A stretch of 34,423 nucleotides of DNA from assembly GCF_029846715.1 (NCBI RefSeq), contig NZ_JARVWW010000054.1, positions 1-34,423 on the forward strand. Direction: 5' to 3'. Both the position numbers and the translations under genes were made by a program. Of the stretch, positions 1 through 8,498 are shown piece by piece. The notes beneath the pieces were generated by a model. The model saw only the letters and a program-made list of their open reading frames with translations. It was not told the DNA's origin and searched no databases. How positions within the stretch are numbered: the first letter of the stretch is position 1; each line of letters opens with the position of its first letter. The stretch is from Bradyrhizobium nivariense (lineage in GTDB: Bacteria; Pseudomonadota; Alphaproteobacteria; Rhizobiales; Xanthobacteraceae).

Positions 1-220
1 GTCAGACAGCCCATAAGGCTTCGGTGGGTATCGATCCGATCGAACGGCGACCCAGCTCGGGCGGCCACCCGGGCTGGGCCATTCCTCACGGAACGGGATC
101 AATATAACCGATCGCGCTAATACAAGGGTGGGTTGGCGAAGCGTAACCCACCATGCTGCCACGACTGCCGAACGAAGTGGTGGGCTACGCTTCGCCAACC
201 CACCCTACGCTCCCGCACTC
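1..220. other. Intergenic stretch, no gene seen
   Basis: No convincing coding sequence is visible. A GC-rich hairpin with 11-base arms (51-61 with 68-78, one G:T pair) lies near the left edge. It has no T-run on either side, so I do not call it a terminator. The rest is the long inverted repeat at 126-205 listed separately. What lies to the left of the window is unknown. Confidence 0.5.
126..205. repeat. Long inverted repeat (28-bp arms)
   Basis: Arms 126-153 and 178-205 are inverted copies matching at 27 of 28 positions, around a 24-base spacer. The arms carry a GGGTGGGTTGGCGAAGCG-type sequence. The element sits just downstream of the GST gene stop (minus strand), so it could end that transcript as a strong hairpin, although no T-run follows. 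Similar intergenic palindromes are common in bradyrhizobial genomes; that it is one of those families is inference. Confidence 0.75.
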
Positions 221-841
221 CTACGCCTTCTGCGCGTCCATCACCTTGCGCACGGCGGGGCGGTCGGACATGCGCTTGAAATGATCGGCGATCTTCGGCG
301 TCGCGTTGATGTCGACGCTGTCGCCTTCGAGCCAGGTCGACAGGGTGTAAAGATAGGGATCGCAGATCGTGTACTGCTCGCCCATCACCCAGGGTCCCTT
401 GTACATCTTCTGCTCGATCAGGGAGAAGCAGGCACCCATGGTCTTCGGGATCATCTGCTTCATGTCGGCGAACGAGCTCTCTTCGCTCGCCCAGCGCGCG
501 CCGCGCATCTTGTGGGCATGGTTGATGTGCACGGTCGAGCAGAGGTAGGAGTTGAAGGACTGCACCTGGGCGAAGTCGAAGGGATCGTCGAGCGGCGCGA
601 GTTTCGCCTTGGGGAAGGTCTGCGCGAGATAGGCCAGCATCGCCGGCGTCTCGGTGAGGACGCCACGATCGGTCACCAAGGCGGGCACGCGGCCCTTTGG
701 GTTGATCGCGAGATAATCCGCGCTGTTCTGCTGGTTGTCCTTGAAGCTCAGCCGTTCAGCCGCGTAGTCGGCGCCGGCCTCTTCCAGGGTGATGTAGGTG
801 GCGAGCGCGCAGGTGCCGGTGGCGTAGTACAGCTTGAGCAT
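221..841 (-). CDS. Glutathione S-transferase family protein
   Basis: A 206-residue cytosolic protein with the two-domain GST layout. The N-terminal thioredoxin-like half starts MLKLYYATGTCALA, has the cis-Pro segment NPKGRVPALV near residues 51-60, and the glutathione-contacting TETPAMLAYLAQ helix start. The C-terminal half is helical (about 90-206). The Cys at the end of the first strand and the overall length fit bacterial beta-like GSTs, which conjugate glutathione to electrophiles or have thiol-transfer roles; the substrate cannot be read from sequence. I chose the ATG at 841 because GAGGT precedes it at good spacing and the family starts there. An upstream ATG at 853 would add four residues. 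It is transcribed away from the neighbouring monooxygenase, so the 128-base gap should hold two divergent promoters. Confidence 0.9.
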   Translation of the reverse strand: MLKLYYATGTCALATYITLEEAGADYAAERLSFKDNQQNSADYLAINPKGRVPALVTDRGVLTETPAMLAYLAQTFPKAKLAPLDDPFDFAQVQSFNSYLCSTVHINHAHKMRGARWASEESSFADMKQMIPKTMGACFSLIEQKMYKGPWVMGEQYTICDPYLYTLSTWLEGDSVDINATPKIADHFKRMSDRPAVRKVMDAQKA

Positions 842-969
842 GTCGGACCTCATGGGAAAACCGGAAGTTAACGGCTGCGGGCCCCGGGGTCCATAGCACG
901 ACGTCCTCTTCGCAGTTGCCCACCGGCGCCCGGCTGTGCCAAGACGCCCCTAGTTGGAGGGGCTTTCCC

Positions 970-2253
970 ATGACGGTACTCATCGCCGGTGGCGGCATCG
1001 GCGGGCTGACGCTTGCGCTCAGCCTGCACGGAATCGGCGTTCCCGTAAAAGTGTTCGAGAGCGTCGCCGAACTGCGGCCGCTCGGTGTCGGCATCAACGT
1101 GCTGCCGCATGCGGTACGCGAGCTGATCGAACTCGGCCTGATGGACAAGCTCGATGCCAGCGGCGTACGCACCCGCGAGCTTGCCTATTTCTCCAAGCAC
1201 GGCAAGCCGATCTGGAGCGAGCCGCGCGGGCTGGAGGCCGGTTATAAATGGCCGCAATTTTCGATCCATCGCGGCACGCTCCAGCAACTGCTGCTCGACA
1301 CCGCGATCGAGCGCCTCGGCCGCGACAACATCCTCACCAGCCATCACCTGACCGGCTGGAGCGAAACCGCTGACGGCGTGCGCGCCGATTTCATCGACAA
1401 GGCGACCGGCAAGGCCGCGGGGACCTGCGACGGCACGATCCTGATCGCCGCCGACGGCATCCATTCGGCCGCCCGAGAAAAACTTTATCCCGACGAAGGC
1501 CCCCCGATCTGGAACGGCCGCATCCTCTGGCGCGGCGTCACGCCTGCAAAAGCCTTCCTCAGCGGCCGCACCATGATCATGGCCGGCCACGAGATCCTGA
1601 AATTCGTCTGCTATCCGATCTCGAAGGCGCCGGACGCCGCGGGCAACCATTTGATCAACTGGGTCGCCGAGCGCCACATGCCGCCGACCTATCAATGGCG
1701 GCGCGAGGACTATAACCGCACCGCGCGGCTGGAGGAATTTTTGCCCTGGTTCGAGAGCTGGCAGTTCGATTGGCTCGACGTGCCCGGCCTGATCAAGAAC
1801 TGCCCGCACGCCTACGAATATCCGCTGGTCGACCGCGATCCGGTGTCGCAATGGACCTTTGGCCGCGTCACGCTGATGGGCGACGCCGCGCATCCGATGT
1901 ACCCGATCGGCTCCAACGGCGCCTCGCAGGCGATCCTCGATGCCCGCACCATCACCCGCGAGATCCTGGCCCACGGCCCGACGCAAGCGGCGCTGCTGGC
2001 CTATGAGGCCGAGCGGCGGCCTGCGACCACCGATCTCGTCCTGCTCAACCGCAAGAACGGCCCCGAACAGGTGATGCAGCTCGTCGAGGAGCGCGCGCCC
2101 GACGGCTACGACGTCGTCACCGACGTGCTGTCGCAGCAGGAGCTGGAAGATGTCGCCGCGAACTACAAGCGCGTCGCGGGGTTCCAGGTCGAGGCGCTGA
2201 ATGCCAAACCTGCGATCGTATCGAAGGCGGACGGAAAGCGCGCGAGCGCTTGA
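970..2253 (+). CDS. FAD-dependent aromatic-ring-type monooxygenase
   Basis: A 427-residue flavoprotein of the PHBH/UbiH/salicylate-hydroxylase class A monooxygenase family. The Rossmann FAD motif GGGIGG lies at residues 7-12, followed by an acidic strand end (KVFES). The mid-protein DG motif (AADGIHSAAREKL) contacts FAD and NADPH. The second FAD motif GDAAHPMYPIGSNGASQAI follows around residue 305. These enzymes use NAD(P)H and O2 to hydroxylate an aromatic or related substrate. The GSNGAS pattern resembles PhzS-like and uncharacterised flavin-dependent oxidoreductases, so I give no substrate. GGAGG at 956-960 decides the ATG at 970; an in-frame ATG at 916 lacks such a site. It appears monocistronic. 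Confidence 0.9.
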   Translation: MTVLIAGGGIGGLTLALSLHGIGVPVKVFESVAELRPLGVGINVLPHAVRELIELGLMDKLDASGVRTRELAYFSKHGKPIWSEPRGLEAGYKWPQFSIHRGTLQQLLLDTAIERLGRDNILTSHHLTGWSETADGVRADFIDKATGKAAGTCDGTILIAADGIHSAAREKLYPDEGPPIWNGRILWRGVTPAKAFLSGRTMIMAGHEILKFVCYPISKAPDAAGNHLINWVAERHMPPTYQWRREDYNRTARLEEFLPWFESWQFDWLDVPGLIKNCPHAYEYPLVDRDPVSQWTFGRVTLMGDAAHPMYPIGSNGASQAILDARTITREILAHGPTQAALLAYEAERRPATTDLVLLNRKNGPEQVMQLVEERAPDGYDVVTDVLSQQELEDVAANYKRVAGFQVEALNAKPAIVSKADGKRASA

Positions 2254-2578
2254 GAGTTAGCTGATCATCGAGCCGTAAGCTCCGCTTCATCTCGCCCACT
2301 TTTTCGGAGGAAGATCAACGTCCATACTTCGCGGTTTGCAAGCCCGGCGAGTGAGCCATCGCTCGATCTCATCGTGCTCTTTTGGGAACGGCTCGTGCGT
2401 CTTGCGGCCCTCCTGATGAGTTTCCGGCGATGCCTGACGCTTCGTGGCGGACGGAGGATTGACGAGCCGCATAGCGGCCTCGCCGTCTGGAGGGGGAGAA
2501 TGTTGCCGAGGCCGCGGTCCGCGCTCGCGCCGGCATCGAAGCGGCAGCACTCAGCATTCAGCATAAGGAGCTTCCGTA
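2254..2578. other. Intergenic stretch, no convincing gene
   Basis: About 325 bases follow the monooxygenase stop and precede the short-chain dehydrogenase remnant. Several short open frames exist on both strands. One on the minus strand (2287-2550) has slightly protein-like composition (for example KTHEPFPKEHDEIERWLTR), but I recognise no family and see no good ribosome binding site. I treat the stretch as non-coding or decayed sequence. Confidence 0.45.
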
Positions 2579-2685
2579 AGTTGCCGCACGCGCCTCGCCG
2601 CCGAAGGTAAATCAGCTGAGCGGGTGGCCCGTCTCAGCACTCCTGAAGAAGTTGGCGCGGCGGTCGCGTTCCTCATAAGCCGTCG
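2579..2685 (+). pseudogene. Short-chain dehydrogenase C-terminal remnant
   Basis: In one plus-strand frame the sequence reads AERVARLSTPEEVGAAVAFLIS (ending near 2685). This closely resembles the conserved C-terminal signature of short-chain dehydrogenases/reductases (G-R-L-x-T-P-E-E-V-A-x-x-V-A-F-L-A-S). No Rossmann motif or Tyr-x3-Lys precedes it; an in-frame stop lies at 2564. After the match the reading diverges into unrelated residues, without the usual TGQ...VNGG ending. It is best read as a short relic of a deleted SDR gene, cut at the edge of the fusion gene that follows. The match is only about 22 residues, so chance is not excluded. Confidence 0.4.
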
Positions 2686-2705
2686 AGGAGCTTCTGCGGC
2701 TCGGC

Positions 2706-5700
2706 TCAGATGGGCAGAAGTACGATTTCCGAATACAGCGTGTCGAGGTTGTCGGGCGCCGGCAGCCGGGAGCGATAGCAGGTTGGCATTGGGAGAAGTA
2801 CGCCCCGGGGCTTAACCGGAAAGAGTCGCGCGTCTGCGACCAGCGCCGCGGTCCGCTGCCGCCACAGGATCGCAAGTTTGATGTGCTCAAGATGCCGAGC
2901 GAGCAGCTCCGGCGCACTGCAATGCAGGATGTCCGAATACGGGATTGGCAGCGGCACCCCCAGCCGTCTCCTTGCAAGCCGGTGAATGCGGCGCTTCGCC
3001 ACGACATAGGCACAATCAGACCCATCGCTGACGGTAAGCTGCAGGCAATCATATGGCGCGTGATCGTCGAAGATCTGTCGTTGTTGGTCGGTCAGCCTCT
3101 CGCGGACCACCGCGGGGTCGAAGCTGATGACTGGGCGGTTCCGTCCGAACAGCGTCTCCGCCTCCAGCAATGGCGGCATAGCGATCCGGTGCGACGCCAG
3201 CGGCGTGAAGTGTTGGGACAAGAGGGCAGCCCTGGAAACCGGCTGCGGGGTGAAGCTCGTGTAGGTGAGGTTCTCGTCTTCCAACACCTTGTCGAGCAGA
3301 GCCATGCCCCAGCCCCGGTACTTCGCATGTACGAACCAGGAGGACAGGTTGCAGACGAGCGCTGCGTTCCCGTTCATGTGCCGCCGGGCGACAACGGTGC
3401 CGAGGAAACCAACGACCGAGTTGCCGTCGAGGAGCATGAATCCGCGTCCGTGATGGGACCAGTCATGATCGAACAGCCGGCGCCACGTCGCCGCTTTGAT
3501 GCCCGTATTGAATTCCTCGAGGAAGCGGCAGATCGGCTCCTGGTCCTCGATACCCACGGCCCGGAGACGTAGGCTCGACCGATCAGGCTGCTGCGCTTTC
3601 CTCACCGCGCCCCCGGAGAGGACCTTGACCAAGCCTTCGATCGAGCGCACCGCCAGAAAGGCCGAAAGGGGCATGGGATGCCCGGCATAGCTCTCGATCT
3701 CGAGCAGCAGGTTCACCAAGGCCAGCGAATCCGCGCCAAGCCCAAGAAGATCATCGGAGCAGCTGATGGGCGCGACACCCAGCACACGCTCGCAGATATC
3801 CCGCAGGTCCTGCCGCAGTCGCTCACCATTCGAGACCACCGCACCGTCCGGCGCCGGCCCCCGGAATACCCTGGCGGCCGCAGGTGCCCGAAGAACCGGA
3901 TGCTTGGCGATGGCATCGAGGCATGCTGGATTTTGCAGGGCGTCACGGTTCCGTACAGGTCGGCCATTTACTGCGTCCCGCGCCGCGGCTTCGGACCGCT
4001 TGCCGTTAAAGGTGACGGGAAGCGCCTCGACCTGAGCGATACGTGCCGGGACGAAAGCGGGCGAGCCGCAGCGCGCAAGCTCCGCGCGGATGAACTTCGT
4101 CAACTTATCGTCGAGCACCAAGCCTTTGCGCAGCACGAGCAAGAGAACCATGCGCGAGCCGCCCGGCTCCTCGTCTGCTTGCTGCTCGACCGCCATCGCC
4201 TCAAGGATCTCCTCGATGTGATCGAGGATACAGTAGATCTCCTGGGTGCCGATGCGGATACCGTGCACATTAAGGACACCGTCGGAACGACCATGCAACC
4301 GCCACCCCCCCTGGGGCGTGACCTCGATCAGATCGCCATGAGTCCAGAAGCCGGGGTTCTGGGCGAAATAGGCGGCATGGAAGCGCGTGCCGTCGAGATC
4401 ACCGTGAAAGCCAAGGGGGCGCGAGGGAAAAGGATTGGCGCATACCAGCTCGCCTATCTGCGCCCCCGGATCGCCTGGCGGTGGCAGCGCGCGAACATCG
4501 AGCCCGAGGCTGCGGCACTGTACTTCACCGCGATGCACGGGGAGGTCCGGATTGCCGAGAACAAAGCAGCCGATGATATCGGTGCCACCCGAGATCGACT
4601 GCAGCGGCATCGCGGCCTTTACTTGGGCGCTGACCCAGTCGTACTGACGGGGATACAGGATGGAACCGGTGGAGAGCACCACCCGCAGGGCGGATAAATC
4701 GAACACCCTGCCGGGAGAAAAGCCTTTTTCCTCGCAGAAGTGCAGATAGGCAGGATTTGTCCCGAAGACGGTCACGCGCTCTTCCGTGGCGATGCGCCAG
4801 AACGTGTCTGGCCCCCCGAGCGGCCCATCGTAGAGGACAATCTCCACGCCTGAGGCCAGCGCGGAGAGCTGCCAGTTCCACATCATCCAGCCACAGGAGG
4901 TCTGGAAGAACAGCTTGTCGCCCGGCCCGAGATCGCAGTGCAACCGGTGCTCCTTCACGTGTTCCAGCAGAGTGCCGCCGGCACTATGCCGGATGCATTT
5001 CGGCGCGCCCGTGGTGCCGGACGAGAACATAGTGAACAGCAGGTGGTTGAACGGGTGGCTAGTCCAACCGGGACCGTCGTTCTCACCATCATCACAGAGC
5101 AAATCGGCAAGCCTGTGCAGAGGCGTCGTACCCTCGTCTCCAGGAAGCGAACCATTGTCCAGCGCAATGATCGCCGCGAGGCTCGGCAGGCCGACTGCCG
5201 TTTCAAGGACACGCTTGGCGACGGGGACTCCCGCATCCCACGGCTCTGCTCGAAGGCAGCCGAAGAGCACCATGGGCTTGAGGGCGGCGAAGCGCATGAG
5301 GATGGCAGGTACGCCCATGTCCGGTGCACAGCTGGCGAAGGTCGCGCCGATGGCGGCGGTCGCCAGGCAGGCGATGACCGCCTCAGCATTGTTGCGTGCG
5401 ATCGCGACGACATGGTCGCCACGGCACACACCGAGCCGCTGCATTGACTTCGCTAGCCGATCAACCGCGACGCGCAGTGCGCCTCTCGTGAAGCGGTCGC
5501 GGCTACCGTCAGCGTGGCAGGCGGTCAGAACTGGCTGGACGGGACTGCCGGAGAGGAGGCACTCAGCGTAGTTGAGACGGAGATTTTGGAAGAAGCGGGC
5601 GGTCTCGCAGTCATCGCCAATGCAGACCGGCTCAGCCGCACCCTCCAGGGGTAGATCGGACCACTCCAGGAAGAGACGCCAGAAGCTGCGGAAGTCCTCC

Positions 5701-5822
5701 ACCGAGAAGCGGTCCATCGCAGCATGATCGGGAAGGTCCTGTCCCGTCTGGGCCTCACACCATTGCCTGAAGGCGGCCAGCTGCGAATGTGTCACACCCA
5801 GAGTATCGGGACAGATCACCAC
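2706..5822 (-). CDS. Acetoacetyl-CoA synthetase-like / carrier protein / GNAT fusion
   Basis: A 1038-residue three-part protein. Residues 1-640 match acetoacetate-CoA ligase (AacS; ATP + acid + CoA to acyl-CoA): P-loop SSGTTGAPK at 267-275, GWMMWN near 311, SGGTDIIG near 411, the hinge region GRSDGVLNVHGIRIG near 511-525, and catalytic Lys608 in the NGKRSE motif. Residues 665-735 form an acyl/peptidyl carrier domain whose phosphopantetheine site is Ser699 in LGLGADSLAL. Residues 750 to about 1000 look like a GNAT N-acyltransferase, with the acyl-CoA-binding motif A at SSWFVHAKYRGWGMALL (827-843). Ordinary AacS ends near residue 650, so the last two domains are additions. The likely logic is activation of a short acyl group, loading onto the carrier, and transfer to an amine; the product is unknown. 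Two tandem GTG codons (5822, 5819) follow GGAGG, and 5819 has the better spacing. The gene stands alone beside an SDR relic, suggesting acquired DNA. Confidence 0.85.
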   Translation of the reverse strand: MVICPDTLGVTHSQLAAFRQWCEAQTGQDLPDHAAMDRFSVEDFRSFWRLFLEWSDLPLEGAAEPVCIGDDCETARFFQNLRLNYAECLLSGSPVQPVLTACHADGSRDRFTRGALRVAVDRLAKSMQRLGVCRGDHVVAIARNNAEAVIACLATAAIGATFASCAPDMGVPAILMRFAALKPMVLFGCLRAEPWDAGVPVAKRVLETAVGLPSLAAIIALDNGSLPGDEGTTPLHRLADLLCDDGENDGPGWTSHPFNHLLFTMFSSGTTGAPKCIRHSAGGTLLEHVKEHRLHCDLGPGDKLFFQTSCGWMMWNWQLSALASGVEIVLYDGPLGGPDTFWRIATEERVTVFGTNPAYLHFCEEKGFSPGRVFDLSALRVVLSTGSILYPRQYDWVSAQVKAAMPLQSISGGTDIIGCFVLGNPDLPVHRGEVQCRSLGLDVRALPPPGDPGAQIGELVCANPFPSRPLGFHGDLDGTRFHAAYFAQNPGFWTHGDLIEVTPQGGWRLHGRSDGVLNVHGIRIGTQEIYCILDHIEEILEAMAVEQQADEEPGGSRMVLLLVLRKGLVLDDKLTKFIRAELARCGSPAFVPARIAQVEALPVTFNGKRSEAAARDAVNGRPVRNRDALQNPACLDAIAKHPVLRAPAAARVFRGPAPDGAVVSNGERLRQDLRDICERVLGVAPISCSDDLLGLGADSLALVNLLLEIESYAGHPMPLSAFLAVRSIEGLVKVLSGGAVRKAQQPDRSSLRLRAVGIEDQEPICRFLEEFNTGIKAATWRRLFDHDWSHHGRGFMLLDGNSVVGFLGTVVARRHMNGNAALVCNLSSWFVHAKYRGWGMALLDKVLEDENLTYTSFTPQPVSRAALLSQHFTPLASHRIAMPPLLEAETLFGRNRPVISFDPAVVRERLTDQQRQIFDDHAPYDCLQLTVSDGSDCAYVVAKRRIHRLARRRLGVPLPIPYSDILHCSAPELLARHLEHIKLAILWRQRTAALVADARLFPVKPRGVLLPMPTCYRSRLPAPDNLDTLYSEIVLLPI

Positions 5823-6170
5823 TTCCTCCGGAAGCTGTCTCTAAGTGAGCGCTCCCTGCTGACCCCTCTTCGAATAGCGCGGGAGACAAGCTCGTCAGAG
5901 GCCTCGGGGTAAGACTATCATTCCTATTCGAGGGCGGAAATCATCCTGCCGACCTAGCGAGCGGGGCCAGGTGGCGGGAGGCTACGCCATCCTGAGTACC
6001 TCGCTTGAGCAATAGCGACCGCAGGCCCGCAACCTTTGGGCGCGACTGGCTGATCTGTTAGGGGCGCCCCATGTGAAAACTTGCGCCTGCTAGTTTGCTG
6101 CGGAGTCTGTTCCGAAATTCCCGCAAAGCGCCGATTTCGAATGAGGGGGGACGGGAGAGAGGCACCCGCC
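5823..6170. other. Intergenic stretch upstream of the fusion gene
   Basis: About 350 bases lie between the fusion gene start (minus strand) and the thioesterase stop (minus strand). The promoter of the fusion gene must lie here, but I could not pick out a convincing -35/-10 pair. No gene, remnant or strong terminator is recognised. Confidence 0.45.
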
Positions 6171-6590
6171 TCACCGCACCACCCTCGCCGCTTCCAGCAG
6201 CCGCTCGCTCGCGGTCGCCGTCGCGAGCACCGTACCGTCTTCGGTCATCAGCTTGCTCTCGACGAACGCAATGGTCTTGCCGAGTTGCATCACCCTCGCC
6301 TCGGCGATGATCGGGCCGGGCTTTGCGGGCGCCAGGAAATTCACGGTCATGCTGATGGTGGTGGTGTAGAGTCGGCCCTCGCTCATCACGAGCACGGCGG
6401 GGCCCATGGTGTCGTCGAGCATGGCCGATAGCATGCCGCCCTGGATGAAGCCGGCCGGATTGCAGAATTCGGGCTTGCCGTCGAAGGCGAGCTTGATCCA
6501 GCCTTCGCCGGGACGTGCATCGAGCAGGCGCCATCCGAGCAGTTCGGCGCAGGGTGGCCTTTTGAAATTGTCGAGCGCCGTCTTGACCAT
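6171..6590 (-). CDS. PaaI-type hotdog-fold thioesterase
   Basis: A 139-residue protein of the PaaI/YbgC-like hotdog superfamily, which usually hydrolyses acyl-CoA thioesters as a tetramer in the cytosol. The central helix segment NPAGFIQGGMLSAMLDDTMG (about residues 44-63) is the characteristic HGG-type region, here with Gln-Gly-Gly in place of His-Gly-Gly. The following strands TTTISMTVNFLAPAKPGPI and ARVMQLGKTIAFVESKL are typical of the fold. The ATG at 6590 is preceded by GGAGG at 6596-6600. It lies upstream of the accessory fusion gene but 348 bases away, so I do not infer an operon. The natural thioester is not deducible. Confidence 0.88.
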   Translation of the reverse strand: MVKTALDNFKRPPCAELLGWRLLDARPGEGWIKLAFDGKPEFCNPAGFIQGGMLSAMLDDTMGPAVLVMSEGRLYTTTISMTVNFLAPAKPGPIIAEARVMQLGKTIAFVESKLMTEDGTVLATATASERLLEAARVVR

Positions 6591-6659
6591 GCGAACCTCC
6601 GTTGCCAGCCACAGCTAACGCAGGCCTGCTGCCAGCATGTTGTCAGCAGGATGGGCTGC

Positions 6660-6762
6660 TAAAGCATGATCCGGAAAAGTGCGAAGCGGTTTTCCGAAAA
6701 GATCATGCTCAAACAACAACCTAAAGCGCGATGATGATTCATCCTCATCTCATCGCGCTTTA
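6660..6762. repeat. Dispersed 103-bp repeat, copy 1
   Basis: This block recurs at 28319-28421 with a single mismatch (CCT versus CAT in the distal stem region). Each copy holds two hairpins. The first has arms AGCATGATC / GATCATGCT enclosing CCGGAAAA...TTTTCCG. The second has arms TAAAGCGCGATGA / TCATCGCGCTTTA. The last three bases (6760-6762, TTA on the plus strand) are the TAA stop codon of mutY on the minus strand, so the element abuts or replaced the original gene end. A mobile or REP/RIME-like origin is inferred. Confidence 0.9.
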
Positions 6763-7881
6763 CGGGTCCAATCCATGCGCAATCACCTTACGCATGACAT
6801 TGGGCAATGCTTCGTCGGCGAGAGTGGCGATCGGCACCCAGCGCATGCCCGCGGGTGCGCGCGTGCGGGCCTCGGTCTTGGCCGTGTAGACCACGAGCTC
6901 CAGCGGAAAATGCGTGAAGACGTGGGTGACCACGCCGACCTTGCGTTGCCAGCGCGACAACCCCTTCAGCTCCGGCGCCTGCTGCTTCGCGATCGTATCC
7001 TCCTGACCGGCAAGCCAGGCTGAGCCCGGCACTTCCGTCATGCCGCCGAGCAGGCCCTTTTCGGGCCTTGAGCGGACGAGCAGCTCGTCGCCGCGCGTCA
7101 CGACGAAGGCAGCACCGCGCCGCAGCGTGCCGGTCTTCTTCGGCGCCTTGCGTGGAAAGGTCTCCTGGGTGTGCTGCGCGCGCGCCGTGCAATCATCGTT
7201 CAGCGGGCATAGCGAGCAGGCCGGCTTCTTCGGCGTGCAGATGGAAGAGCCGAGGTCCATCAGCGCCTGTGCACTGTCGCCTGCGCGAGACTTCTCGTCG
7301 CCCGCGCGAGAGTCGGCAAGTAGCGTCGCCGCCAATTGCTGGATCAGCGGTTTTGCCTGCGGGAGCTCTTCTTCAACTGCAAAGAGCCGCGACACCACCC
7401 GCTCGATATTGCCGTCGACCGGCATGGTGCGGCGGTCGAAGGCAATCGCCGCGATCGCAGCCGCCGTGTAGGGCCCGATGCCCGGCAGCGCGCGCAGGCC
7501 CGCTTCGGTGTCGGGAAACGCGCCGCCATGCTCGCGCATCACCGCGACCGCGCAGGCATGGAGATTGCGCGCGCGTGAGTAATAGCCGAGCCCGGCCCAC
7601 ATCCGCAGCACGTCGTCCTGCGAGGCCCGCCCCAGCGCCGTGACATCAGGCCAGCGCGCGACGAATTTTTCGAAATAGGGCCCGACCGCCTTGACCGTGG
7701 TCTGCTGGAGCATGATCTCCGACAGCCAGACGCGGTAAGGATCGGATGCCTCGCCGGGCGCAGCGCGCCAAGGCAATCGTCGGCGGTGGCGATCGTACCA
7801 TTGGAGCAGCGCGAGCGGGCGCGACGGGGTCTCCGGCTGAACTGGTTCCGATTTCGCCTTGAGGGCGGATTTGGGGCTCAT
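6760..7881 (-). CDS. mutY: A/G-specific adenine glycosylase MutY
   Basis: A 373-residue DNA repair enzyme that removes adenine mispaired with 8-oxoguanine. Landmarks in order: LPWR, the SEIMLQQTTV helix with catalytic Glu, MWAGLGYYSRARNL, the helix-hairpin-helix LPGIGPYTAAAIAAIAF, and VDGNIERVVSRLF with the catalytic Asp. The iron-sulfur cluster cysteines follow as C-x6-C-x2-C-x5-C in CTPKKPACSLCPLNDDC. A C-terminal NUDIX-like domain (about 240-373) reads 8-oxoG. I chose the ATG at 7881 (MSPKSALK); an upstream in-frame start at 7947 would lengthen a poorly conserved N terminus and run into the palindrome at 7921-7943. The stop codon lies inside the dispersed 103-bp repeat. It diverges from the DUF721 gene, an arrangement common in this group. 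Confidence 0.96.
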   Translation of the reverse strand: MSPKSALKAKSEPVQPETPSRPLALLQWYDRHRRRLPWRAAPGEASDPYRVWLSEIMLQQTTVKAVGPYFEKFVARWPDVTALGRASQDDVLRMWAGLGYYSRARNLHACAVAVMREHGGAFPDTEAGLRALPGIGPYTAAAIAAIAFDRRTMPVDGNIERVVSRLFAVEEELPQAKPLIQQLAATLLADSRAGDEKSRAGDSAQALMDLGSSICTPKKPACSLCPLNDDCTARAQHTQETFPRKAPKKTGTLRRGAAFVVTRGDELLVRSRPEKGLLGGMTEVPGSAWLAGQEDTIAKQQAPELKGLSRWQRKVGVVTHVFTHFPLELVVYTAKTEARTRAPAGMRWVPIATLADEALPNVMRKVIAHGLDP

Positions 7882-7920
7882 GTTCTCACTGTAACGGCAA
7901 TGCACCGACCTCTCCACGTC

Positions 7921-7943
7921 ATGCCCGCGCTTGTCGCGGGCAT
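7921..7943. repeat. Small intergenic palindrome
   Basis: ATGCCCGCG (7921-7929) and CGCGGGCAT (7935-7943) form a perfect 9-bp stem with a 5-base loop, between the divergent mutY and DUF721 genes. It resembles a common bradyrhizobial intergenic palindrome. There is no T-run, and its position at two gene starts argues against a terminator. Confidence 0.7.
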
Positions 7944-8003
7944 CCACGTCTTTCTTCGCGGCGAAGAGCCTGTGGCCGGCGCCCCGGAGTGCTATAAGGT
8001 CCC

Positions 8004-8498
8004 ATGTCCAAGCTTCGCCCCATCAAACCCGGTCCCATCAGCGCCAAGCCGCTGTCGCTCCTGCTCAACGACGTCTTTGCCGAGGCCTATGCCAAGCAGG
8101 GCTTTGCCGCGCGCGAGCTTGTGACGCGGTGGGCGCAGATTGCCGGGCCGGAGATCGCGGCCCATGCCGAGCCGCTGAAGATGCAGTGGCCACGGCCGGT
8201 CGAGGGCCAGCCGCAGGAGCCGGCGACCCTGGTGCTGCGGGTCGAGGGGCCGATGGCGCTGGAGATCCAGCACTCCGCCGACGTGATCCTGGAGCGGGTC
8301 AACCGCTTCTTCGGCTGGAGCGCGGTCGGCAAGCTCGCCTTCCGCCAAGCCCCCTTGTCGCGCGCCCGGCGGCCGGTCCGGCCCGGTCCGCCGGATGCCA
8401 AATCGGTGGCCAAGGTGGCGGAGAGCCTCGGCGACATCGAAGATGAACAGCTCAAGACCGCGCTGGCCCGGCTCGGGGCCGCCATCAAGCGAAATTGA
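8004..8498 (+). CDS. DUF721 (DciA-like) protein
   Basis: A 164-residue DUF721 protein. The family hallmarks are visible: an N-terminal helix region (AKPLSLLLNDVFAEAYAKQGF), the segment ELVTRWAQIAGPEIAAHAEPLKM, and the VLRVEGPMALEIQHSADVILERVNRFFGW core. DUF721 includes DciA, which helps load the replicative helicase in bacteria lacking DnaC/DnaI-type loaders. Alphaproteobacterial members are usually annotated only by domain, so the DciA role here is inference. It reads rightward ahead of the DsbA-like gene and smc, a neighbourhood typical of this group. The ATG at 8004 fits the family start; the Shine-Dalgarno sequence is weak. Confidence 0.85.
   Translation: MSKLRPIKPGPISAKPLSLLLNDVFAEAYAKQGFAARELVTRWAQIAGPEIAAHAEPLKMQWPRPVEGQPQEPATLVLRVEGPMALEIQHSADVILERVNRFFGWSAVGKLAFRQAPLSRARRPVRPGPPDAKSVAKVAESLGDIEDEQLKTALARLGAAIKRN

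Noticed and set aside
51..78. A GC-rich hairpin near the left edge, considered as a terminator
   Set aside because: No T-run follows on either strand, and the gene it would serve is outside the window.
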